From assembly GCA_010405405.1 (NCBI GenBank), contig MU004237.1:1189345-1253344 (forward strand): a stretch of 64,000 nt of DNA. Direction: 5' to 3'. Below the pieces are notes generated by a model. It worked only from the letters and a program-made list of their open reading frames with translations. It ran no database searches and was not told the DNA's origin. Both the position numbers and the translations under genes were made by a program. Below are positions 11,321 through 23,005 of this stretch, in pieces. Each line of letters starts with the position of its first letter. Within the stretch, counting starts at the first letter, position 1. The DNA comes from Microthyrium microscopicum (Eukaryota > Ascomycota > Dothideomycetes > Microthyriales > Microthyriaceae).

Positions 11321-13649
11321 CTATCGACGTCTGACTGGTGGCGCCGGCTCAAATGCGTCTTCATCATCATCAATGCCATCATCGCTAATCTCAACCACTT
11401 TCTTCTGGGCCGCCGCGCGTCTTGAAGGTGCCCGCGTGCTGGTCTGGCTCGAAAAGTCTAGTGTTCCCTGCTTCATACGACTCGCCGCTGCCGTTGCCAC
11501 CTTTCCACGTGCTGATGGTGTCTTGGTTTTTGTTGCTGGTCTAGCTGCTGGTGCTGCACGACGCTCGCTGACGAACAAATCTTCCTCCTCCTCTTCATCG
11601 TCGTTGATGACCATGTCGGCGTCAGATTCTTCATCCTCGTCTTCTTCGTCATCGATGAATGCTTGAGCTTTCTTGCGACCGCGAACAGGCGCCGCTGGCT
11701 TTTTGGCTGCAGCGGTGGTAGTTTTGCGTGTTGACGCAGCAGCGCCTGCGCGACCACCACGACTGCCACGACCGCGTCCACGGCCTCGAGCAGTTATTCT
11801 AGCTGGCGGAGGAGCTGGTTCAGCGTCGAGCATCTCGTCATCGCTGCCTTGCTCTTCATTTGAGATCATGGCGGCGGGGTTATCTTCCCAGTGGCCTTGC
11901 TCGTCGCTGTCCCAGTCGTCGGGCTTCTCCTTGAAACGACCAGTACTACGCGGAAGGCGAGAATGACCATTGGCGAAAACCTCCTTCATCTTAGCCTTTT
12001 GTTGATCTATCATTGCGTCGAGGTGGTCCATGTCGATCTTGTCTCCGTGAGTAAAGTTCTTCTCCAGATCCTCGATTGCTGTCTCGACCGTGCTTTTCAC
12101 ATATTCTTTGATGGCTGTGTATTCGACCTGACCAATGTATCGATTTATGGTGTCGGCAAGAGAGTTTTCGGGAAAGACAGATAACTCTTGGGCGAGTAAA
12201 AACTCGCGAACCATATCTTCCACCTTTACGTTGACAGGATCAAGGCTCAGACTCGCAATGACTTCTTCATCAGGCTCATCAGCGTCTTCTTTACTCCGTC
12301 GGGCGGCTTTTTTCTTTTGGTGATAGAGAATGACATCGTCGTGGTTGGCAATCTTTTCAATGTACTCGTTTGTAATGCGCCGCGCATTTTCACAATCGTA
12401 TGTACCTCCTTCAGCAGGTGCTGTGTAATCAACACGCAGTCGAATCAGTGGAAGTGGTGGTATCATATCCTCCTCATGAGCGTCTTCAAGATCATCGCCT
12501 TGTAGGTCAACCCACTTCTGGTTGGCTTCCTCGATCATCTCATCAATAACCTTTTTGAGATAACGTGAAATTTCGGCTCGGTTTCCAGTCTTTTTGGCCA
12601 GCTTCTTGGTCGGCGCTTCTTTCGCCAATGCAATGTCTCTCATCACAAAGGGACGGACACTCTTTAGCCGTATAGGGTCATATTTGAAGTCCTTTCCTGT
12701 GACACTAAGAACGCCAATATGTTTGTCTATGGCTTCACCTGGCATCAACTGGGTTGCAATAGAGGAACCAGGCTGCAGCACTTCAAACCCTTGTGCTGCA
12801 TTGTGTACAGGCGCAGTATTGCAATCATGCTCATGTCCCCATATGACTAGCTGGAGCCAGTCGGGAAGGAAGTCCTCTGGTAAATAGCCTGTCGGCGTTC
12901 TCGCGTGGTGGTTTTGGTGAACGACGAGAAGATTGAACCAGTTGTCTTTTTGGATACTTGGCTGGAAGAATTTGACGTTATTATGGCGAAATTCTCGAAA
13001 TAATCGCTCATCACGAACGTTACTCAAGCCGAACATGGCAAGTTTCGTACGACCTTTTTGAAGGAGTATTGGTTTGACTTCAATATTGTCGTTTTTTGGT
13101 ACTCGGCCAAAATAGTTTATTAGTCCGGTCTCCTGTAGAACGTCGAGAGCACAATAGTACTCGCTGCCCGTGGGCTCATCATGATTACCGTGTATTGAGA
13201 AAACAGGTATAGCAACGTTGATATCTTGATCTTCATAATTGACATGATCAAACATCCTGGAGCATATATTAGACCATTTAAAAAACGAACAGTCCTTATA
13301 CTTACCCGCCAAAGACCTCGCTACCATCGCCCAGAAACTCAAGCTCGCATGGTTTGTCACCAAGGCAATTCATCCTTAAGCTCTTGATGACATTGACCAT
13401 GCTTTTCCGGCTAGGTGTATGTTTGTCGAAAAGGTCTCCTCCAAGCAAGACCATATCGACGTCTCTTTCTTTCGCATGGGTCATGACTTCGTGAAAAGTT
13501 TTCCAGGAATCATCACCTCGCACTGGATGATCTTCTTGGTAGCCGACATGATTGTCTGTGGCAATCAAAATCCGGATGGTATCAGTTTCTGAGAGCATGT
13601 TAGCAGGAGTAGGCAGCGAGTGCATGGGAGGCGTACTTGACGAAGTCAT
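11321..13649 (-). CDS. mre11: MRE11 double-strand-break repair nuclease
   Basis: Two exons, 13649-13306 and 13256-11321, give 759 residues; the 49 nt intron has a GTAAGT donor and CCAG acceptor. The metallophosphoesterase motifs are complete: DNHVGY (residues 32-37), GGDLFD (70-75), GNHDEP (138-143), VHQNHH and GHEHDC. These bind the two Mn ions of the nuclease. A capping/DNA-binding region follows, then an acidic, disordered tail with an RGRGRGRG-type glycine-arginine patch and alternating acidic blocks. Mre11 forms the MRN/MRX complex with Rad50 and Nbs1/Xrs2, senses breaks and starts resection. The gene is divergent from uS19m with about 270 bases between starts, and an ACGCGT box lies about 85 bases upstream. 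Length and motif order match fungal Mre11. Confidence 0.96.
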
Positions 13650-13731
13650 GATGCGGTCTGCGCGATAGTGGATAAAAAACCAGCTCCACCAGCTTTGCAG
13701 AGAAAGTTGAAAGCACTTTCAAGAGTAACAA

Positions 13732-13737
13732 ACGCGT
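13732..13737 (-). promoter_or_regulatory. MCB-type box (ACGCGT) upstream of MRE11
   Basis: ACGCGT lies 83-88 bases before the MRE11 start, in the 270-base region shared with the divergent uS19m gene. In yeasts MBF-type factors bind this box in genes for DNA replication and repair. Function here is inferred. Confidence 0.4.
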
Positions 13738-13919
13738 TGTTCGGGAAAAAGTTGAGGGTGACACGTCAAACCTCGCGAGGCAGACGCGCATTCAGGTGAT
13801 GTCGTCGGGAGGCTGCACCAATTAGCGCGCCCAATTTAGACTAGGTCGATTTCTCCATCTGACCTCAAATCTTGCATCCTTTGAAAGATGATGAAGTTGA
13901 AGCACTCAACATAAGCGCA

Positions 13920-14364
13920 ATGTTTCCGACAAGGGTGCTCCTGAAGCGCTCAATCTGGAAAGGTATGATCAAATGAAATCTCCACAGTTGAAATCGCAAT
14001 TCTAACAGCGTTGCAGGTCCTAATATTCTACCGTAAGCAAACTCCCTCAATTAGCAAAGCACTGAATTGATTTGCCTTGAACAGACTCCCTATCCCTCGT
14101 ATACAACCTGGACAAACGCCGCCTATAATAAAGACTCAAGCCCGGGCTGCGACGATTCTACCTAGCTTTGTTGGACTACGGTTTGCTGTACACAATGGCA
14201 AGGACTACATTGAGTTCTTGGTAACGGAGGAGATGGTTGGACACAAACTAGGAGAATTCTCAATGTAAGAATCGAAGCTGGGTATCCAACTCCTTATGTC
14301 TCAATACTGATCATTTCACAGGACGCGGAAACCTTTCAAATATTCTCAATCGAAGAATCGCTAG
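13920..14364 (+). CDS. rsm19: Mitochondrial small-subunit ribosomal protein uS19m (Rsm19)
   Basis: Four exons, 13920-13962, 14017-14032, 14085-14264 and 14322-14364, give 93 residues. The protein starts [20 protein letters not shown] and carries the S19 signature region [24 protein letters not shown] spread over exon 3, ending in the basic [13 protein letters not shown]. uS19 sits in the head of the small subunit near the decoding site; the basic N-terminus fits mitochondrial import. Exon 2 is a 16 nt micro-exon encoding the end of GPNILP, which gene finders easily miss. It is divergent from MRE11 and convergent with TAF10. Confidence 0.93.
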
Positions 14365-14608
14365 CTTATGGGTCAAAAGCTCAGCTGCACATATGATGAA
14401 GATCAATGTAATATCACATTAGCAGGCGTTTGGGTGGGAGTAATAGTATTGATACAGCGCCAACGCGCTTTCACACGTTGATAGTACAATTTCCAATGCA
14501 TCTGATCGTCCATGGTATATATTCCCAGACTTCTGGGCCACCAAAACGCCGTGAAATGCAACATGCCATGAAGTCAAGAAGAACAAACAAATCTACCAGC
14601 ATATGTCA

Positions 14609-15349
14609 TCATCGATAGAATTCACCTCGTCGGACGTTCACGCCGAACTCTCCTACAGCCATTCCCAAGTCTTCCATCGTCAACACCGTCCGACCAGCTG
14701 TAGCGCCAGTTCCGCCGCCGCCAAAGCCTGGTCGCTGAGTTCCAAGGTTGGCGTTCTTGCCCTTGTCTCCTTTGTCCGCTGCGCCGGCCTTTTCTGCGCC
14801 AGGCGCTCCAGGTATCGCGGCTGGCATGCCGGCCATGACAGGATTAGACGATGATGTGTTGTTTGCGCGTATTCTCGAGTATTGATATGCGTCGGCAGCA
14901 ACATCCGCGATGAACTTCTGAGTTGCCAGTGCTAAGAGTCGCGCGAGTGGAAGAGGAGTCGCTGGAGGTGGTGGCAGACCAGCGAGGGTGAGATAGTAGT
15001 TGATGACGGCATCGGGAATCTTTGCAGAGTTAGTGATACTTCATCACCCGATGAGGGAAATCATCAGCCTTACAATAGGCGCATGGTCGTCCATCTTTGC
15101 GATGAACTCCCTCAGAGTCGCATCCTTCTTTGATGGAATCTTGGCCTCCATGAGAGCAGCTTCTTGGGCTTCGGCAGTTTGCATGGTAGCGTCGGGAATG
15201 GTATCTTGGCTCTGAGTGTTGACAGCGGCTTTGTCTCCAGTCCCATTCATTTCAGTGTCGACACTTGTGTCTGCTGTGGTCGCGACTTCTGTTTGGGTGG
15301 GATTCGCGGTAGCAGGAGGTGACACGACGGGTTTAGTTTCGTCGGCCAT
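14609..15349 (-). CDS. taf10: TAF10, histone-fold subunit of TFIID and SAGA
   Basis: Two exons, 15349-15074 and 15019-14609, encode 228 residues. The N-terminal 75 residues are Thr/Ala-rich and disordered. The TAF10 histone fold begins with [19 protein letters not shown] and continues through [28 protein letters not shown] and a second conserved block near the C-terminus, [19 protein letters not shown] Gly/Ala-rich insert between the two blocks is also seen in other fungi. TAF10 pairs with TAF8 in TFIID and with a Spt7-type subunit in SAGA. The start is the ATG of MADETKP; an upstream in-frame TTG is not considered a start. Confidence 0.94.
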
Positions 15350-15920
15350 GTTGGGTGGTCGCACTGAGGTAGTGACTTCCGTATCCAATGGTTTGGTAGC
15401 GAATGTTGTGAGTAGCGCGCAGGGCGAAGTGACAGGTATTATTGTCCTGTTACCACATCGATGTCTAAGACTCTACTGTAGAGAGACTATGGCGCACGGA
15501 CCGATATTTCGCTCACGTGACTATGATTTCCTATCGATATCTTGGTGAAAACCGTGAAATCTACGTATACATTGTGAGAATAGATTTAAGCACTCAGTAG
15601 CTCTTTGCGTTCATTGAGTGTCATGAGAAGTATCCCGAATTCTGATATGCGGAACTTGTCTAGGAAGTCGCAGCCTTAAAGCTGGGGAAGCACAAAGCAC
15701 CGCGGGGCATCTAGGCTCGGAGTCGGAAAATCTCACGGAGCTTCGCTTGCTCCTAAATCTTGGCATCAACATCACCCTTAACCTTAGCTTAGCTACTCCC
15801 GCCGTGAGCCTGAATACGGCTGCCTCCAGGTCGACTCTCCCCATCTTCCCGCCTCCTTCGCTGTGGTTCTGCCGATTGACTCGATATTTCACGAGCTTAC
15901 AACATTCTACATCATCAATC
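15350..15920. promoter_or_regulatory. Divergent promoter region between TAF10 and Arp3
   Basis: These 571 bases separate two divergent start codons and hold no supportable gene. The half next to Arp3 (15.8-15.92 kb) is C/T-rich on the plus strand, like a fungal transcription start and leader. No specific factor site was identified. Confidence 0.45.
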
Positions 15921-17724
15921 ATGGCGCTACAAACCCCCGCCGTTGTCATGGACAAGTAAGTCATACCATGCGGGGAGCTTCCATATTGCGACTATCATTC
16001 TAACTTCTTTGCAATAGCGGCACCGGTTATTCCAAACTAGGTTCGTCGAATTGATATTCCACCCGACCAGATCGTTTCTCATTGCCTCATAGGTTTCGCC
16101 GGAAACGATTCGCCATCTTTCGTTTTTCCCACCGCCATTGCGACGAGAGGAGGTCCTGCCGGTGGTGGGGGATCAGGATCAGGTCGTCCTGCTGTCGCGA
16201 ACAAGCCCTCATTTCTTACTGGTGGTGCCGGTCCAGGAGGTCATCTGTCAGCGAAGCGGGGCACTGAGGACTTGGACTTTTACATTGGAGACGAAGCTCT
16301 TGCGGCCGCTGCGGGACCTGGTGAGTGTTTGCGGGAAACTCTGGATATGGATAGACGAGTTTCTAGAAAGCGTAGAGATAGTCAAATGACTAATACTGAT
16401 AGGTTATGGAATCCACTATCCCATTCGCCATGGCCAGATAGAGAACTGGGTAAGTTTTATCGTGCTCTGGAAACATTTGGAAACCTATCAGAGTTAACTT
16501 TTTATCGTAGGATCATATGGAACGATTCTGGTCGAACTCTATTTTCAAATACCTTCGAGTGGAACCAGAAGACCATTACTTTCTCCTAACTGAACCGGTA
16601 GGCCTTTTTCCAAGTGTTTCGCTCGGTAGGATGACGTGCTGACCCCAGGTTGTTTAGCCTTTGAATCCACCGGAAAACAGAGAGAATACTGCAGAGATCA
16701 TGTTTGAATCGTTCAACTGCGCTGGATTATACATAGCAGTTCAGGCGGTATTAGCGCTAGCTGCTTCTTGGACCTCGTCAAAGGTTCAAGATAGATCTCT
16801 GACCGGCACGGTGATCGACTCTGGAGAAGGTGTGACCCACGTGATTCCAGTAGCAGAGGGATATGTGATAGGATCCTCGATCAAATCCATTCCCATCGCA
16901 GGCCGAGACATTACACACTTCGTCCAGTCGCTATTACGAGACAGAGGCGAGCCAGATAGCAGTCTTAAAACTGCTGAAAGAATCAAGGAGGAGTTCTGTT
17001 ACGTGTGTCCAGACATTGTCAAGGAATTCGCTCGGTTTGATCGTGAACCAGATCGGTTTGCCAAGCATACAGTTAACTATCCAAACGGCAAGTCGGCCAT
17101 TGTCGACGTCGGATACGAAAGATTTCTAGCACCAGAGATTTTCTTTAATCCGGAGATCTACTCATCGGATTTCCTCACACCCCTGCCTACGATCGTTGAT
17201 ACAGTTATTCAGACGTCTCCGATCGATGTCAGACGAGGATTATACAAAAACATTGTTCTCTCAGGAGGTTCGACACTGTACAAGGATTTCGGTCGTAGAC
17301 TGCAGCGCGATATCAGACACCTCGTTGATGCGCGGATCCGCGCCAGCGAGCTTCGAAGTGGAGGTGCCAAATCCGGCGGTTTGGAAGTGCAAGTGATTAC
17401 ACACAAGCGCCAAAGACACGGTCCTTGGTTTGGTGGCTCTCTACTAGGCCAAACACCTGAATTCAGAAGTTACTGTCATAGTAAGTTTTCCCTTCGCATG
17501 TTTTGACCATTTTGGCATTTGTTTGGAGAGCGCATAATAGTAGCTCATATAACGCTTACCACTGGCTTCATGGCATAAACAAGCGATGACGACGACCGTG
17601 ATTTATTGCATGAACAATGTTTGCTAACTCCAATTTCCTCTTTCTAGCCAAAGCAGAGTACGACGAGATCGGACCTTCCATAGTCCGACGATTTGCGCTT
17701 TTGGGTGGGCCTGGCAGTACATGA
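15921..17724 (+). CDS. arp3: Actin-related protein 3 (Arp2/3 complex)
   Basis: Seven exons, 15921-15955, 16018-16040, 16093-16320, 16403-16449, 16511-16597, 16658-17480 and 17648-17724, keep frame and give 439 residues. The N-terminal phosphate loop reads [15 protein letters not shown], and phosphate loop 2 is [18 protein letters not shown]. The Arp3-specific stretch is [11 protein letters not shown], and later [18 protein letters not shown] and [10 protein letters not shown] match actin-fold elements. A Gly-rich insert near residues 45-75 is normal for filamentous fungi. Arp3 with Arp2 nucleates branched actin at sites of endocytosis and hyphal growth. The last intron (167 nt) is longer than the others (52-82 nt). 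Confidence 0.96.
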
Positions 17725-20700
17725 TGATCAACTGCATCAAAAACTCCAAATTCCTGGAAACCGTTCAGAAAAAAACATGGAGCGCCTCATGTCGGCGCCC
17801 ACGTCCTTGTAACCTTTCACATGTCTCAGCTGTAAGTATGTCACTAGAATTACTACAACTACAGATAAGCAAACAGCGGTATTGGCCCACGTCAATTCTT
17901 TCCATGGGTGAAATCCTGAGGTGCATTAGGCAATGCGTCTGCTTTCAGACTGTCGTCATGCTCTTTGGCCTTCTTTCGGTTGGAGATCAAGTGTCACGGG
18001 CTTCGGATCAGGCCTTGTTGGGCGGGAATTGGTGCTGGTGTCGCTCCAACACTTTTCAAGCATGGTCCATGTCACTCCATCCCTGGACTGAATTGACATG
18101 GGTGTTTTCGGTCATGGGGAACAAGAAAAAGCGTGGTGAACGGTTTAAAGTGTCTGGAGATATTGTTTGGCTTGTCTTTGCCAGTGGAGCAGTTCCGGCA
18201 AGGCAAATCGGCAGCTAGTTTGAATTCGCTTGTTTTGTGTTTCTTGCTACTGTTCCATTAGGAGCTATAAGTCGCTAAAGAGAACATTAATGTTTACAAA
18301 TTCTCCGAAACACCACACGAGAACTACATTCTGGTCAAATGCTTCTCGCTTTCGGCACAACAGAATTGCGCACACTCGGTACCGCACTGCAAATGTTATC
18401 AACCGCTACTATACCTACTAGCCAGCGATTCCATATCCTGACATGCAAATCAGTTCCTCAAGACATTGCCCCAGAACGACGACCGTGAGCCTCAACAAAT
18501 CGCCTGTCACATATTCATCTATCCCCAGCCCTCTTCGTTGCACTATCCCACGTGTGAAGCAACGCTAACACCAGGTTATTGGACTAGAAATAACCAAGAT
18601 CGCCAATACATAACATCATAACTCGTCAATGCTATTATTGCGCAACCAGCTAACCACAGAGAAGATGTTCCAGCCTTGTTTGTTTCTGTTTCCACGCGGA
18701 TTGATTGGCTGGGGTAATCTTGAGACGAGTGGCCAGCGGTTCTGATGTGAAACTTGCTTTTGAAGATGTCAAACAGAACTAATGTAATAACGCGAATTCT
18801 GTTATATGTTGCACGCATTCCTCACAAACTTACTGCTTGCACTCCATCGGATTTGTTTTCATTGGGGAACCGATGACTGTTGACTTTACAACTCTGCGAT
18901 TTTTACCATTTCGCGATATGATCATGGCGTGTCGCTGTTTTTACAACACCGACTCTATACGCAAGCTGTATCCACAGCATCGCAGTTGTTGACAACAACT
19001 GTAACAGATAAACGACTGCCTGTGGCAGTGTGGCTAAGTAAAGGAAAAAAAGTCTGGGGAAAAAAGCTTTTTAGATTTGTCTTACCTGTCCTTCGCCACC
19101 ACTTACCTGGCCAGTTCCAGTATACACCTGGGAGTATCAATATACGTACAGTCTGGAGATACCAAAGAATAGCGTGGCAAAGGCTGCTGATGGATAGTGC
19201 TTGATCGACACTGTCAGGCCATGCTGGGGAGATATTTGACCACTATGACTTGATCTGTTATTTGCTTTCGAGAGCACGGGATACGTGCTGGTATGCGCTG
19301 CTAGGCATATGATTTTAAATACCGCATGTTCAAGTATGCGCTGTGATTCTCTAGTCATCGCTGTGGTTAGCTTGATAGAGGTCGAGAACAGTTGCTGAGC
19401 AAGGGTGTTGCCATTGTTCACTATCCTCGCGCTTTGATATTTTAAAGGCGACGAAAAGGAGGGTGTGAATTCAGCTGCATGTGGTATATGCGCCTGCAGA
19501 ATTCAAAATTGACTTGTATCTGGAATGTCAGTCTGGATTACCCAGGGGGGCGAGTAGAAAAAAAGGTAAATTATTCTGATGTAGATTGCGAAAAATGCGC
19601 ATAGATCAGTTGCTGGATTCTAAAGTGATGGGCCTTCGGCCGGGATGATGGGCAAGCGAAATATACTTGGTCAGATGGTGTGCGTGGTGGATCCCTGAAT
19701 GAAGTGCAATATAGACAGTGGAGCGTGTAAAGGGTGCGTGTACGGGATCTGAGGCGAGGATTTGTATTGCGAAAGCAGAGCAAAGACGACAGAGCTTCTT
19801 TGCGCTGGGTGTGGTGTGGCAGCGGACCCGCTTGGGCTTGATGGAGGTCTGCGCTGTGTGGTGATTTAATTTACTGCTTTCAATGGTCAGAGAGAGTGCA
19901 TGGTGTTGTAGTGGTTCCTGGAGCAAGAGAGATGCAGGTTGCTGTCCAGGTGTGTCCAATTGGGAATTTGAGATGGAGTTGGAACTCGAGAGATGGTGGA
20001 TGTGGCTGGGCCTTCGCCTCATGCCGAACTTTGTATCTGACACCTCCACGTTCACACGCCCAACGATCATCGCCGGGTCTGAAACATCTAGCGCTGAAGC
20101 GTTTCCTAGAGACATTCAGATGCGAACATGGCTTTCAACGGCTATCCCTTGGGAAAGACAGGATGACCCAGAGCCAGCTGCAAATCGGCATCGGGTAATG
20201 GGATCTTTTGGGGGTACATGAAGTTTGGCATCAATATTGCGGCTGCACTCTGGCAAAGTCGCAAGTTGTAACTGCAGCATTGCTTGTACCGCTGTCTACT
20301 CCGAACACCCAACGTCAACTCCGGCAGATTATGCCAGGCACCCCAGACGTTGGAGATGCAGGTCCCTGGCTGGAATGCTCTCTTGATCGGAAAAGGCGTA
20401 TGCGCATCACTCGAGCATTTGCAAGGGGCCCTGAACAGGCACGAGGCACAAGCTCTTTTTTCTTTTTCCTGCCGAGCACTTATTACAGGTGGATACCGTG
20501 AGATGGTTTTCAATGCAACGCCGACATTGCATGCAGTTGGGTGGTATTCTTGGAGCATTAGTTCTCTGCAAAAAGATTGGCATTACTGGCAACAATCAAT
20601 CCAACAATGCAAAAAAGTCTCGTGCCATGGAAGTGGTAACGGTGACGGCCAGCAAGAGCAGACGACAAACGGTGGTATCAGCACAGAGCTTGGCCAGCGT

Positions 20701-23005
20701 TCTCCATGCTTTAATCCAGGACGAAGCGTCTAGATAGAGGGCGGCTATTTGATCATGATGTGTCTGGCATAACTGGTAAGTTACATAGTTAATGGACTGC
20801 TGTAAAGTAATGGCAGGCAGCGTCATGGCAGGCAGATAGATTGGGTTGCCGTCCGTCTGTGCAGCGCTGGCAAATGGAGTTGAAGCAGTAAATTATGGCT
20901 CAATTATGGGGGTGTGATCCGTGGCAAGAAATCAAAATGAAATCAATCGCTGTAAAATATGGAGACTGGTCTTCCGCCAGACCGGCCATCAATGAATATT
21001 GCGGTGCACAGTTTGACACTTGATTTAAGCATACAGCAGTATTCTCCAGGGTCAAGGGTGCGCATGGAGTATCTGGGAGCTTCCAGAGACCAGAGTGGCA
21101 GAGTTATAGAGTGTCAAGAGATGATGATCTCAATTGGCCCCTGTCTGTACAAGTAATATACTCTATTGCTGGATCCATTTCCAAGGTTGAGCGAGTGGTA
21201 GAGTGATCTTGATGTCGAGGTTGTTAAGAAGTGGCTCCCGCTGTTGCTTAACATAAACTTAGGGCTCGACAGTTTATGGACGCTTTCTGCAGTTTGTTTT
21301 TACCTTGAACCTTCTATCGCGTCTTAGGTGTTGTTGTTTTGTATCATCAGAATTTATACTGCAGTTTATACTACCATCCACGACACATCTGGTCCTTGAA
21401 GGAGTTGACAGTTGACACTGCAGACTGCAGCTGAAGCTATCACCATTCTGGAGTAGCATTTCTGCAGTGCAGGCCACCTTGCTTTTACCTGTACCTGTAC
21501 GGCAGACACCACACAGCCGGACCAACTCCACAAACATATCGCCCCTCCAAAGCCTTGCAAGTCTCTCTACTCCCTGCTTGTCCGCGTGTGGGAAAAGAGT
21601 TTCGCAATCGACACCTGCAGCCACCAAAAGCCTCCCGGATCTGTCAGACGAGGGGTGTGTCTCTGCTTCTGGCTTTCCATTCCTTCTGCCTCGCTTGACT
21701 GGTTCGCTGGGCCTCGCTACACATTGGGTTCTGTGAGCTCACTGGCTACACCCAGGTGACATCAACTCAACACCACATCGATTCTAATCCAAGTCCAGCC
21801 TCAATTCCCCACGACTAGGAAGAGCGCCACCAGATCTAAGATCTCAACCGTTTTTCCTTTTCTGAAATATTCCGCCCGTTTTGTTTCAACCGCTAAGCGT
21901 TCTCGAATTCCAAGGGCTTGTCCGCCAACTCGCTGCATCTCTATCTGGTCAAGGCCATTGACACTCTAGTAACCCCAGCAGGCTAGGTGGTGTGCATCTC
22001 TCTATCAAGCCTCGATACAAACTCCTACTTCTGACGGCCTATTCAGACTTGGACAGTTAAGAAAGGACCTGCCAATAACATAGGGTTTATTTGCAAGCAG
22101 TCGGCCCGCACCTCGCATCTAGCCAACGACAGGTAGTTCTGCCTCGCGTTTTGAGATCCTGAGTTTGCCGGTTGTCTCACAATATTCCAGATCGTTTATC
22201 CCCCTCGACGCCCGTTTCGCCGACCGGACTGTCTCAGAAACTCTCAAGTTGGCTTCACAATCCAAATTCTCCCAGCAGCTACCGAGCTGTGCTTGAAGCT
22301 CGCCTGTGGCAGCTATCGGCACTCCCTCAGGCCCTTGTCGACGGCCTGAACCAGCCTGCACACCTACCCAGGTAAAAGGTATACTCAACTCTGACTTCAA
22401 CTTCTCCATCCAAAACCCTCCCACCAGAGCGGCTTGAGCCGAACTTGGACCACCCTACTTTATTCGGAGCACCCAGCTCGTGACTATTAGTCTCCAAGCT
22501 TCTAGCAATTCCAGGGAGTTGCGCTGTGGCCTCCTCTTGCCCAAAGGTATTCAAATCCTCCCGAGTCTGTTCCAAAAATCACTGTTCCCAATCGCTGCTT
22601 CTGGTCATGCAAAACGTCGCTTACTGCAGACATACATGACACTCATCCTGTTTGCATCAACTACAAGAGCCTCATCCTCCCACTCGTCTGTTGCCATTCT
22701 CGATTAGAACATTCACTAAAACCCTCTTGGTGCTTCAGTTACTCCTACTCCTGCACGTTTACTACCTATAGCAACTTCGCCTAAATAAACTTGTCTCCCA
22801 GTCGGAACTTCAAGAAACAGACCTTAGCGCCCTCCACCAACCACTTCTCAAAGTTTCCTTAAACTTGTTGAAAGAAGCTTTCCTTTTCCAACAACTCTCT
22901 CTCTCAACTCCAGCTTCCCTAATTGACAGCTTTCAAAGCAACCTCCGGCCCGCACCCTTTGTTTTTCAGGGCATAGCATGAGATAGCACTTGCCCAATTG
23001 GTAAT
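17725..23005. other. Gene-free 5.3 kb, including a long putative leader of the Tbf1-like gene
   Basis: Open frames here are short, overlap on both strands and show no family resemblance, so I call no gene. From about 21.5 to 23.0 kb the plus strand is strongly C/T-rich with several short upstream frames (for example 22172-22375), like a long spliced or unspliced 5' leader of the gene at 23006. A single TTAGGG hexamer at 21259-21264 matches the Tbf1 core site and could allow self-regulation, but one hexamer is weak evidence. Transcription data would be needed to separate promoter, leader and non-coding RNA. Confidence 0.5.

Noticed and set aside
18900-20830. Overlapping frames of 90-170 codons on both strands
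   Set aside because: They overlap in several phases, have odd Trp/Cys/His-rich composition, no splice logic and no family resemblance; treated as chance frames.
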